The notes below the pieces were generated by a model. That model was not told the DNA's origin. It saw only the letters and a program-made list of their open reading frames with translations, and made no database searches. Of a stretch of DNA of 8,282 nucleotides, positions 1-6,282 are shown piece after piece. Source of the stretch: Alphaproteobacteria bacterium (GTDB lineage Bacteria; Pseudomonadota; Alphaproteobacteria; UBA8366); NCBI GenBank assembly GCA_018665505.1, contig JABJCS010000091.1:1-8282 (forward strand), read 5' to 3'. How positions within the stretch are numbered: position 1 is the stretch's first letter; the number at the start of each line of letters is the position of its first letter. Made by a program: the position numbers and the translations under genes.

Positions 1-876
1 CTCGCGTGCGACCCGCTTTACGGTTTCCACCAAGGTGATGTGGGGCGCCGATACCGTCGCGTCGCTCCGTTCGAGCAAGGTAAGCGGCCAGCGTAGCGAG
101 GGCTTGAATTTCAGCGCGGTCAGCTCGCCCCGTTCGACTTCTTCGTGGATCGCGCCCCAGGTCAAGAGGGATGCGCCGACACCTTCTCTCAGCAAGAGTT
201 TGATGATCGGTTGCCCGTCGACTTCCGCTCGGAGGTCCAGGGTGATCCGTTTCTCCGCGACCAATCCGTCGATCAATCGTCGCAGGCTATGCGCATGGCT
301 TGGTAGGATGAGCGGGATATCAGCCAAGTCCTTAATCCGAGCACACGGGCCCTTCAACGGAAGATCGCGGCCGACCAGAAATAATTCCTCGTCGACCAAG
401 GGGGTCACGGCGACACCGCGCATTGGAATGGGATCGTGGATACAGGCGAGGTCAACCTGACCGCGCGCAATCCAATCGCTGAGCTGACCACTGAATCCTT
501 CGTGGACACGCAAAAACACATTTGGGTATGCCGCCTGTAGGGCCGTGATGATCGGCGGCACGAGATAGGTCGCGGCACCCGGTGGTACGGCGAAATCCAA
601 TACGCCGGAGGGTGTTTCGATCCCACCCTGGACCTCGGCGCGGGCTTGCTCCAATTGCCGCAACAACCCGTTCGCGCGTTCGATCAAGGCCTGGCCGGAT
701 TCCGTCAGACGTGCGCCATGTCCGTGTCGTTCGAAGAGCGAGACATCTAAATCAAGTTCGAGGCGTTGGACGGCGCGGCTGAGAGCCGGCTGTGAAATAC
801 GCAGCACATCCGCTGCGCGGCTGTAGCTGCCCTGCTCGGCGACGGCTTGGAAGTACCGTAGGTCTCGGAAATCCAT
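1..876 (-). CDS. LysR-family transcriptional regulator (3' end cut by window edge)
   Basis: DNA-binding transcription regulator of the LysR type. The frame is open from the ATG at 874-876 to base 1, giving 292 codons without a stop. LysR proteins are usually about 300 residues, so only the extreme C-terminus is missing. Residues 1-60 form the winged helix-turn-helix, with the hallmark stretch from YFQAVAEQGSYSRAA through ISQPALSRAVQRLE to LFERHG. A linker helix follows (about 65-85, LLRQLEQARAEV). The effector-binding domain starts near residue 91 (GVLDFAVPPGAATYLVPPII). An in-frame TTG 21 bases upstream is possible, but the ATG gives the standard MDFRDLRYF start. The gene is divergent from the LLM oxidoreductase, the classic arrangement in which a LysR protein controls its neighbour and represses itself. 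The effector cannot be read from the sequence. The family call is secure; the target is inferred from position. Confidence 0.95.
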   Translation of the reverse strand, partial: MDFRDLRYFQAVAEQGSYSRAADVLRISQPALSRAVQRLELDLDVSLFERHGHGARLTESGQALIERANGLLRQLEQARAEVQGGIETPSGVLDFAVPPGAATYLVPPIITALQAAYPNVFLRVHEGFSGQLSDWIARGQVDLACIHDPIPMRGVAVTPLVDEELFLVGRDLPLKGPCARIKDLADIPLILPSHAHSLRRLIDGLVAEKRITLDLRAEVDGQPIIKLLLREGVGASLLTWGAIHEEVERGELTALKFKPSLRWPLTLLERSDATVSAPHITLVETVKRVARE

Positions 877-887
877 CTCGATCTCTG

Positions 888-906
888 TTATGCGCAATTG
901 TAATAA
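888..906. promoter_or_regulatory. Probable LysR box (TTAT-N11-ATAA) in the divergent promoter region
   Basis: TTAT at 888-891 and ATAA at 903-906 are perfect inverted arms separated by 11 bases, containing the T-N11-A core (T891, A903) known for LysR-type regulators. It lies 11 bases upstream of the regulator start and 77 bases upstream of the LLM oxidoreductase start, in an AT-rich island within GC-rich DNA. A second palindrome, AATGCATT, sits at 920-927. TATA-like hexamers at 909-914 (TATAGT on the minus strand) and 911-916 (TATATA on the plus strand) could be -10 boxes, but I see no convincing -35 for either. Binding is inferred. Confidence 0.6.
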
Positions 907-973
907 ATACTATATATGAAATGCATTAGACGCAATGAAGCTTGAGGCCCTATGCTCCTGATACTCAAGCCTT

Positions 974-978
974 GGAGG
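974..978 (+). promoter_or_regulatory. Shine-Dalgarno site fixing the LLM oxidoreductase start
   Basis: GGAGG lies 5 bases upstream of the ATG at 984. This strong site selects 984 over the in-frame TTG at 942, which would add 14 residues not resembling the family. Confidence 0.8.
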
Positions 979-983
979 ATGGA

Positions 984-2045
984 ATGAAGTTCGGAATCAT
1001 GATTCAACTGCAAATGCCTCGACCGTGGTCGGAGACGACCGAACGGGAAGCGCATTGGAACGCGGTCGAGCAGGCAGTGAAAGCGGAAGAGGCCGGTTTC
1101 GACCGCATCTGGATTACCGAGCAGCATTTCTATGTCGAGATCGGACATAGTGCCGCGCCGGATATGATGCTGGCGGCGATCAGTCAGCGCACCAAGCGCA
1201 TCCGACTCGGCTTCGGGGTTGTCGTATTGCCGTGTCATCACCCGTTCCATGTGGCGGAACGGGTCGCGACCTTGGATATTTTAAGCGAAGGCCGTGCCGA
1301 GTTTGGTTTCGGTCGTGGCACGGCGGAATACATTACCGAAGGGTTCGGCGTGAGTGGCGAAGACGCGCGCGCCTATGCGGACGAATCTGTGACGGCGGTG
1401 ATGTCCATGTTCGAGCATGAGCATTTCCCGGGATTTAAGGGCCAGTTCTTCGACCTACCGGCGCGCCAGGTCGTGCCACGGGTCATTCAAAAACCGCATC
1501 CGCCATTGTGGACTGCCGCTTCGAACCTAGAATCTTGGGCTCGCGCGGCAAAACGGGGCCTCGGCGTCATAGGCGTGACCCGATTGCCACCCGAAGAAGC
1601 GAAGGACGCAGTCGATGCCTATTGGCGGGAGATCAAAATGAGTGGTCCCGATGATTGGGATGGCCAGTACGCCAACCCGAGCGCCGGCGCTTTCGCCATC
1701 ACCTGTTGCCACGACGACGATGCGACCGGGCGCGGCATCGCGACATCGGCGGCGCGTTGGTACTACGGCCAGAATGATGCGGAATTGAATCGTTTGCGCT
1801 TCGGCTCTGCTGCCGGGATTAAGGGTGTCTTGGCGACGGTCAAAGACCGGACAGATGAAGAGCTGATTGACGACGCGATGGTCGTCGGCGGCGATGCTGA
1901 CACCTGTTCGCGGGTCGTCGAACGCTGGGCGAAAATCGGCCTCGATCAAATGGTCTTTATGATGCAAGCGGGTAATACCACGCACGAGCAGGTTATGCGG
2001 TCGATTGAGCTGATCGGCGAGAAGGTTATACCGCGCTTTCAATAG
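984..2045 (+). CDS. LLM-class flavin-dependent oxidoreductase (bacterial luciferase-like monooxygenase)
   Basis: A 353-residue TIM-barrel enzyme of the luciferase-like superfamily. Members use reduced FMN (some F420) supplied by a separate reductase, usually to insert oxygen from O2 into an organic substrate. It starts with the typical first strand MKFGIMIQLQM. Family hallmarks are AEEAGFDRIWITEQHF (residues 35-49), the beta-strand RIRLGFGVVVLPCHHPFHVAER (73-93), and LDILSEGRAEFGFGRG (97-112). The stretch PHPPLWTAASNLES (171-184) is the usual late strand. Length is normal for the family. It is divergent from the LysR gene and 92 bases upstream of the Old Yellow Enzyme gene on the same strand, so the two may share a transcript. 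No flavin reductase gene is visible here, so reduced flavin must come from elsewhere. The family is clear; substrate and reaction are unknown. Confidence 0.93.
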   Translation: MKFGIMIQLQMPRPWSETTEREAHWNAVEQAVKAEEAGFDRIWITEQHFYVEIGHSAAPDMMLAAISQRTKRIRLGFGVVVLPCHHPFHVAERVATLDILSEGRAEFGFGRGTAEYITEGFGVSGEDARAYADESVTAVMSMFEHEHFPGFKGQFFDLPARQVVPRVIQKPHPPLWTAASNLESWARAAKRGLGVIGVTRLPPEEAKDAVDAYWREIKMSGPDDWDGQYANPSAGAFAITCCHDDDATGRGIATSAARWYYGQNDAELNRLRFGSAAGIKGVLATVKDRTDEELIDDAMVVGGDADTCSRVVERWAKIGLDQMVFMMQAGNTTHEQVMRSIELIGEKVIPRFQ

Positions 2046-2050
2046 CGCGG
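2031..2050 (+). other. RNA hairpin across the stop codon of the LLM gene
   Basis: CCGCGCT at 2031-2037 and AGCGCGG at 2044-2050 are perfect inverted arms with the 6-base loop TTCAAT. The TAG stop at 2043-2045 sits at the foot of the second arm. No run of T follows, so it is not a standard intrinsic terminator. It may protect the transcript 3' end or reduce read-through into the next gene. The remaining 87 bases up to the next start hold no convincing promoter. Confidence 0.5.
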
Positions 2051-2137
2051 TCGTCTATGCAGTTTCTGGGACTTGGCCGACGTCAGCGCTCGGGCTACAT
2101 ATTCGATAAATCATAGCAATAGTAACGGAAGCCTTCT

Positions 2138-3271
2138 ATGAGCAGCCAATTGTTCTCTCCTTTCACCATGCGCGGTTTGACAATCGACAACCGTACGATC
2201 GTCTCACCGATGTGTGAATACAGCGCCGAAGACGGCAATGCCACGGATTGGCATTTGATGCATCTGGGACAATTTGCGACTTCGGGCATCGGTCTTGTGA
2301 TCACTGAAGCGGCGGCGGTTGAGCCGCGCGGTCGGATTACGGCCCAGGATTTAGGTCTCTGGTGCGATGATAATGAGGAGGCGCTCGGCCGCGTCATGCG
2401 GTTCTGCCGTGAGTACGGCCAAGCGAAGATGGGCATTCAGCTGGCGCATGCCGGGCGAAAGGCCTCGACCCATCGCCCATGGGAAGGCCGTGATCCGCTG
2501 AAGGAAGGGGCTGGAGCCTGGAAGACAATCAGTAGCTCCGCCAATCCACAGGGTGAGGGTTGGCACACGCCACGAAGCATGGACCGCGTTGAAATGGATG
2601 TGGTGCGGGACGCGTTTGTCGAGGCCACGAAGCGCTCCGACCGTCTCGGTTTCGACATGATCGAAGTGCACGGCGCGCATGGTTACCTGTTGCACGAGTT
2701 CCTCTCGCCGATCGCCAATACGCGGAACGATGAATACGGCGGGCCGATCGACAATCGCATGCGCTACCCGCTTGAGGTGTTTGCGGCAATGCGCGCGGTT
2801 TGGCCGGAAGAAAAGCCGATGGGCATTCGTATCTCGGCGACCGATTGGGAAGAGCACGGCTGGACGCCGGAAGATTCCGTTGTCTTTGCGGGCAAGCTGA
2901 AAGAGCTCGGTTGTGACTACATTTGTGCCTCCAGCGGCGGCATCTCCGGCAACACTCGTTTGGAGTTGGGCGAAGGATACCAGGTTGATTTCGCCGAGAA
3001 TATCCGCAATGAAACCGGCATGCCGACCATGGCGGTAGGGATGATCTACGATCCCCACCATGCGGAGAGTATCGTCGCCGACGGTAAGGCCGACATGGTG
3101 GCTTTGGCGCGGGGCCTGTTGTTCGATCCGCACTGGGCAGTTCGTGCCGCGGCCGCGTTGGATGTGGAAACAAGTTCACCGCCGCAATATGAGCGCGCCT
3201 ACGGTTTTCGTTTCCTACGTGACAAGGAACGCGAATGGGCCCGCCCGCGACCGGCCGAGGCCGCTGAGTAA
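2138..3271 (+). CDS. NADH:flavin oxidoreductase / Old Yellow Enzyme family (YqjM-like ene-reductase)
   Basis: A 377-residue FMN enzyme that takes hydride from NAD(P)H and reduces activated C=C bonds or similar acceptors. It matches the YqjM class closely: SPMCEYS at residues 23-29, with Cys26 and Tyr28 at the YqjM positions; ITAQDLGLW (67-75); IQLAHAGRKAS (100-110); substrate-anion site HGAHGYLLHEFLSP with His178, His181 and Tyr183; DEYGG (198-202); FMN-phosphate region ending in ARG (324-326); and C-terminal QYERAYG, whose Arg353 corresponds to the arginine that reaches into the neighbouring subunit in YqjM. It lacks the FeS and FAD domains of 2,4-dienoyl-CoA reductase, so it is the short single-domain form. 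The ribosome site is modest: CGGAAG at 2126-2131, 6 bases before the ATG. It probably follows the LLM gene in one unit. Substrate unknown. Confidence 0.95.
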   Translation: MSSQLFSPFTMRGLTIDNRTIVSPMCEYSAEDGNATDWHLMHLGQFATSGIGLVITEAAAVEPRGRITAQDLGLWCDDNEEALGRVMRFCREYGQAKMGIQLAHAGRKASTHRPWEGRDPLKEGAGAWKTISSSANPQGEGWHTPRSMDRVEMDVVRDAFVEATKRSDRLGFDMIEVHGAHGYLLHEFLSPIANTRNDEYGGPIDNRMRYPLEVFAAMRAVWPEEKPMGIRISATDWEEHGWTPEDSVVFAGKLKELGCDYICASSGGISGNTRLELGEGYQVDFAENIRNETGMPTMAVGMIYDPHHAESIVADGKADMVALARGLLFDPHWAVRAAAALDVETSSPPQYERAYGFRFLRDKEREWARPRPAEAAE

Positions 3272-3283
3272 GCGATCGTTTAC
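3268..3283. repeat. Near-perfect 16-bp palindrome holding both convergent stop codons
   Basis: GTAAGCGATCGTTTAC is palindromic except for one G/T pair (3272 and 3279), which in RNA would be a G-U wobble. It contains the TAA of the oxidoreductase gene (3269-3271) and, on the other strand, the TAA of the transporter gene (3280-3282). As RNA it gives a six-pair stem with a GATC loop on either strand. There is no T-tract, so strong termination is not supported. Confidence 0.45.
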
Positions 3284-4491
3284 GCTTCCGCCATTCGTGC
3301 CAGGGGTTTGTCGTCGATCGGTAGGTGGATGAGTGCCGTCGTAAATCCAAGTGCGACGGCAATCCACCAAATCGCGTCGTAGCTCTGCGTGGTATCAAAT
3401 ATAATCCCGCCGAGCCAAACGCCGCTGAACGCGCCCAACTGGTGGCTGAAATAAACGACGCCGAACAGCATCGCCATGTAGCGGATACCGAAGACATCGA
3501 TAATGATTCCGCTAACGAGGGGTAGGGTGCCGAGCCACGTTAGTCCCACGCCCGCCGAGAAGATGACGATGGTCAGCGGCGTAATAGGCAACAGAACAAA
3601 TCCGACGATCAGCAACGAGCGGAACGTATAGAGGATGCTGAGCGCGTATTTCTTGCGGTAGCGGTCGCCGATCCAACCGCAGCCCCAACTGCCGATCATG
3701 TTGAAGAAGGCGACCAGCATCAGCGCGATGGCGCCCCATTCGGGTGTACTCCCCGCATCGACGATATGGGCCGGCAGGTGGCTACCGATAAACTGCACTT
3801 GGAATCCGCAGACATAAAATCCGAGGATCAAGAGCAAGTAGCCGCGATGGCTCCCGGCCTCGCGGAGTGACTCGCGAATGGATTGAGTGGGTTGCGTCGA
3901 TTTGTGCGCGGCCTTGCTGGCACTACTGATCCCCAGCGCCATGGGCAGGATCATCGCGGCCAGTATCGACATCACGATGACCGCAAAGACCCAATCGAAT
4001 GCGCTGAGCAGGTGTTGCGTGAATGGTAGCAGCGCAAGCTGTCCGCCGGTCGCCGCACCCGTGATTAGACCGATCCAGGTCGTGCGGTGGCGCTCTGGAG
4101 CCACTTGTCCGACGACGCCGGCCATTAGCGGCACACCGCAGCCGCTGAGCCCTATGCCGGCCAATATGCCGCTGCTCAAAAACAGGGCTTCCGGCGTAGT
4201 AGATTGAGACATGAAGAAGAGACCCAACGCATAGAGCCCGCCGCCGAGCGCGATAGTTTTCGCGGCACCCCACCGGGTCGCGAGTGCCCCTGCGAATGCG
4301 GCTCCAGCACCGATCAGTAGATTTTGCGTGGCCAGTGCGAAGGAAAGTACCTCGCGGCCCCAGCCCATATCGATGCTCATCGGGCGCATAAAAAGCCCGA
4401 AGCTTTGCCGTGTGCCGTAGGCGATCATCACCATGATAATGCAAGAGATCAGAATGAAGACCGGGCGGCGCCAGATCGGGAGCGTTTCCAT
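3280..4491 (-). CDS. MFS transporter, monocarboxylate-porter-like
   Basis: A 403-residue inner-membrane carrier with about 12 hydrophobic segments: six between residues 11 and 188, a hydrophilic loop at about 190-217 (SSASKAAHKSTQ to REAGSHRG), then six from 218 to about 390. The MFS loop motif between helices 8 and 9 is clear as GWIGDRYRKK (272-281); its N-terminal counterpart is degenerate, GALATRWGAAK (68-78). The start region YGTRQSFGLFMRPMSIDMGWGRE resembles MFS proteins that move small organic acids. Length is normal and both ends look intact. The ATG at 4489-4491 is preceded by only a weak GGA 6 bases upstream. It is convergent with the oxidoreductase gene (8 bases between stops) and divergent from the hydrolase gene. 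Uptake of the pathway substrate is the natural guess, but direction and substrate cannot be read here. Confidence 0.93.
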   Translation of the reverse strand: METLPIWRRPVFILISCIIMVMIAYGTRQSFGLFMRPMSIDMGWGREVLSFALATQNLLIGAGAAFAGALATRWGAAKTIALGGGLYALGLFFMSQSTTPEALFLSSGILAGIGLSGCGVPLMAGVVGQVAPERHRTTWIGLITGAATGGQLALLPFTQHLLSAFDWVFAVIVMSILAAMILPMALGISSASKAAHKSTQPTQSIRESLREAGSHRGYLLLILGFYVCGFQVQFIGSHLPAHIVDAGSTPEWGAIALMLVAFFNMIGSWGCGWIGDRYRKKYALSILYTFRSLLIVGFVLLPITPLTIVIFSAGVGLTWLGTLPLVSGIIIDVFGIRYMAMLFGVVYFSHQLGAFSGVWLGGIIFDTTQSYDAIWWIAVALGFTTALIHLPIDDKPLARMAEA

Positions 4492-4569
4492 TTGAGGTCC
4501 GGGCTAGGGTGTCCAAGTCGGTGTCGAGACGCTACAAAAGCCTTCCACCGGTGTCACGGGATTTGAGCT
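4492..4569. promoter_or_regulatory. Divergent intergenic region between transporter and hydrolase, with GGTGTC repeats
   Basis: This 78-base gap must carry promoters for both genes unless they are read from afar. GGTGTC occurs three times on the plus strand (4508-4513, 4520-4525, 4550-4555), and the last copy overlaps an 8-base palindrome, CACCGGTG (4546-4553). Such repeats could be regulator contacts. TACAAA at 4533-4538 is a weak -10 candidate with no good -35. Confidence 0.35.
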
Positions 4570-5286
4570 ATGGCAAACTTTCTATTGATCCACGGCGCCT
4601 GTCACGGCGGGTGGTGTTGGGAGCGGGTGGCGCTGCTGCTCGAGGCCGCGGGGCACAGCGTGGCGGCGCCGGATTTACCGGGACACGGCGATGATGCGAC
4701 GCCGATGTCGGAGCTGTCGCTCGAGCGGTATGGGGCGTTTGTCGCGGAACTGGCCGTGTCCAACGGGCCGGTCGTACTTGTCGGCCAAAGCATGGCGGGC
4801 GCGGTGATTTCGCGCGCTGCGGAAGCCGTGCCGGACCAAATCGAGAGGTTGATTTATCTGACCGCCTACCTGCCACAATCCCGAGAGTCACTGGCGTCTT
4901 TGGCCCGACGCGATACTGAAGCGCTTATAGCCTCGGAGCGCATAGAGATCGACGGCGTGGCGTGTTTTACGATCTCTCGAGACGCCGCCCGGCGCGCGTT
5001 TTATCAGGATGCGAGCGACGCGGATTTCGAAACCGCGATGGTGCGAATTGGGCCGGAGCCGGTTTCCATCTTCCGCGAAAAAGCCGTGTTCACCGAGGAT
5101 CGATTCGGTCGCGTTCCCCGGGTCTATATCCACTGCACGCAAGACAAAGCCATCGGTTATACGCTGCAGCGCGAGATGGTGCGGGACACGCCCTGCGCGT
5201 CGGTACTGACGCTGGAGAGCGGACATTCGCCCTTCGTCACCATGCCAAAAGAATTGGCGGAAGCCTTACTGTCGCTCAGCGAGTGA
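4570..5286 (+). CDS. Alpha/beta hydrolase, probable esterase (methylesterase / hydroxynitrile lyase-like group)
   Basis: A 238-residue single-domain alpha/beta-hydrolase with no signal peptide, so cytoplasmic. Catalytic parts are visible in order: oxyanion-hole motif LIHGACHGGWCW (residues 6-17), DLPGHGDD (35-42), nucleophile elbow GQSMAG with Ser74, acid Asp192 in HCTQDKAIG, and His219 in ESGHSPF. The short length and the HGACHGGWCWE start match the small esterase group that includes plant methylesterases and hydroxynitrile lyases and their bacterial relatives. A carboxylic-ester substrate, possibly an aromatic ester releasing the acid for the decarboxylase nearby, is inferred. GGGA at 4558-4561 lies 8 bases before the ATG as a modest ribosome site. 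Its last 21 bases overlap the end of the convergent VOC gene. Hydrolase family certain; reaction unproven. Confidence 0.93.
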   Translation: MANFLLIHGACHGGWCWERVALLLEAAGHSVAAPDLPGHGDDATPMSELSLERYGAFVAELAVSNGPVVLVGQSMAGAVISRAAEAVPDQIERLIYLTAYLPQSRESLASLARRDTEALIASERIEIDGVACFTISRDAARRAFYQDASDADFETAMVRIGPEPVSIFREKAVFTEDRFGRVPRVYIHCTQDKAIGYTLQREMVRDTPCASVLTLESGHSPFVTMPKELAEALLSLSE

Positions 5287-6195
5287 CGGCCAGGGTGCGT
5301 CCACGGCCTTATCGTGGAACAGCAGGTAAGCGCCCATGGCGTCGCCCGGGCCGATGCAGAAAAAGTTATCGTCCTCGTAGACAGCGGGCACACCTGCCAT
5401 TCCGAAGAAGGCTTTCGATTCCGCCAGGTCGAGACTCCCCAAGCCTTGCCCGCAAGTATAGGGCAAGGTGGGGCCCGTGAACCCTGGTAGCATCGCTTGC
5501 GCCTGTTCCGGCGTGACGAAGTGGAACCGTCCACGCGCGAGGTCCAACGTGTGCAATCCCGCCATGGTGATCGCCTCGGTACCGAAAAACGTCTCGTATC
5601 GGCCGACTGCTTCCTCCACGTCATCGACGCAGATCAACAGGTCGGTCAGCGTATCGGCTCCGTTGGCATGGTCCATATCGCCCGGCAGCCAAAAATTCTC
5701 CGGCGTATGATTGGTCAGGATCTGCAGACGGCCCTCATTGTAGGTGCCGGGTTTAACCCTACAGACCGTGAACACCATCAGTGTTTCCTCACCATTCACC
5801 ATGACTTTTCGCCGCAAATGCGCCGGGTCCTGCATATCAATTCCGGACGCCGCGAGTCGGGCGGCGGTCGCCTCTATATCGGCATTGGTGAGCGCTATGA
5901 CGTGGAGGCCCTGATAGCGCGCCAGCATATTCTTCAATTGGTCAGCGAGGGGGCTTTCGCCGGTCGCGGCAAGCATTTCTATAAAGCCCAGATTTAACTT
6001 CACAAGTTTGTTGGATGTGTGGGTTCTCTGTAATTCGCCCGCCGCATCTTCATTGTATTGGATGTTGGTGGCAGAGACTTGGAAGCCGAGTTTTTCCATT
6101 CGCGAGCCTGCGTCGTCCAAATCGTGTACGAAGTAGCCGATATGGTCGTAGAAGATTTCGTCGCCCTCGGGGCTCTGCCGGTTGATCCAAGCCAT
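5266..6195 (-). CDS. Two-domain VOC / glyoxalase-like protein
   Basis: A 309-residue protein of the vicinal oxygen chelate superfamily, whose members are metal-dependent dioxygenases, isomerases, lyases or resistance proteins. The first module begins at DHIGYFVHDLDDAGSRMEKLGF (residues 17-38). It continues with HTSNKLVKLNLGFIEMLA (59-76), GLHVIAL (96-102) and QILTNHTPENFW (158-169), a layout resembling Glyoxalase_3-type domains. His18, Glu73, His98 and His163 are candidate metal ligands. The second module runs from about 182 (TLTDLLICVDDVEEAVGRYETFFG) to about 293 (YLLFHD) and seems poorer in metal ligands. The start was set at the ATG at 6193-6195 by the strong ribosome site upstream. A longer frame reaching 6393 would run across the decarboxylase start and was not used. 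Divergent from UbiD, convergent with the hydrolase. Ring-cleaving dioxygenase or isomerase roles are possible but unproven. Confidence 0.88.
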   Translation of the reverse strand: MAWINRQSPEGDEIFYDHIGYFVHDLDDAGSRMEKLGFQVSATNIQYNEDAAGELQRTHTSNKLVKLNLGFIEMLAATGESPLADQLKNMLARYQGLHVIALTNADIEATAARLAASGIDMQDPAHLRRKVMVNGEETLMVFTVCRVKPGTYNEGRLQILTNHTPENFWLPGDMDHANGADTLTDLLICVDDVEEAVGRYETFFGTEAITMAGLHTLDLARGRFHFVTPEQAQAMLPGFTGPTLPYTCGQGLGSLDLAESKAFFGMAGVPAVYEDDNFFCIGPGDAMGAYLLFHDKAVDAPWPSLAERQ

Positions 6196-6201
6196 CTCTT
6201 T

Positions 6202-6206
6202 CTCCC
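6202..6206 (-). promoter_or_regulatory. Shine-Dalgarno site fixing the VOC start
   Basis: Read on the minus strand, GGGAG lies 6 bases before the ATG at 6195. It supports the 309-residue form over a longer in-frame reading from 6393. Confidence 0.75.
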
Positions 6207-6215
6207 AATGGATGC

Positions 6216-6243
6216 TGGACGCAGGATAAAAGCGCCCGATACT
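6216..6243 (+). promoter_or_regulatory. Candidate promoter for the UbiD-UbiX unit
   Basis: TGGACG at 6216-6221 (four of six matches to TTGACA) and GATACT at 6238-6243 (four of six to TATAAT) are 16 bases apart in the 87-base gap between the divergent VOC and UbiD genes. The leader to the UbiD start would be about 33 bases. Both boxes are imperfect. Confidence 0.35.
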
Positions 6244-6249
6244 TATAGC

Positions 6250-6268
6250 CAGTGAAGCGACAGTGAAG
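6250..6268 (+). repeat. Tandem 8-base direct repeat CAGTGAAG with 11-base period
   Basis: CAGTGAAG occurs at 6250-6257 and 6261-6268, one helical turn apart, between the candidate -10 box and the UbiD start. It could be a regulator site on one face of the helix. The second copy runs into the purine-rich GAAGGAAG before the start codon, so it may simply be part of the ribosome-binding region. Confidence 0.4.
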
Positions 6269-6282
6269 GAAGACGAGAGCAC

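Noticed and set aside
35..782. Plus-strand frames of 141 and 66 codons within the LysR gene
   Set aside because: They are shadows of the minus-strand LysR gene, which is supported by its helix-turn-helix and binding-domain motifs.
942..983. Upstream TTG start adding 14 residues to the LLM oxidoreductase
   Set aside because: The ATG at 984 has GGAGG 5 bases upstream and gives the normal family N-terminus; the extension has no ribosome site.
888..1250. Minus-strand frame of 120 codons between LysR and LLM genes
   Set aside because: Mostly opposite the 5' part of the LLM gene and through the divergent promoter; no recognisable domain.
2031..2050. Intrinsic terminator after the LLM gene
   Set aside because: The stem is good but no T-run follows, so it is reported only as a hairpin.
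2529..3497. Open frame of 322 codons on the minus strand across the OYE gene and the MFS 3' end
   Set aside because: It overlaps two recognised genes, has an Arg/Ser/Pro-rich composition and shows no domain. The same holds for the 260-codon minus frame at 2351-3133.
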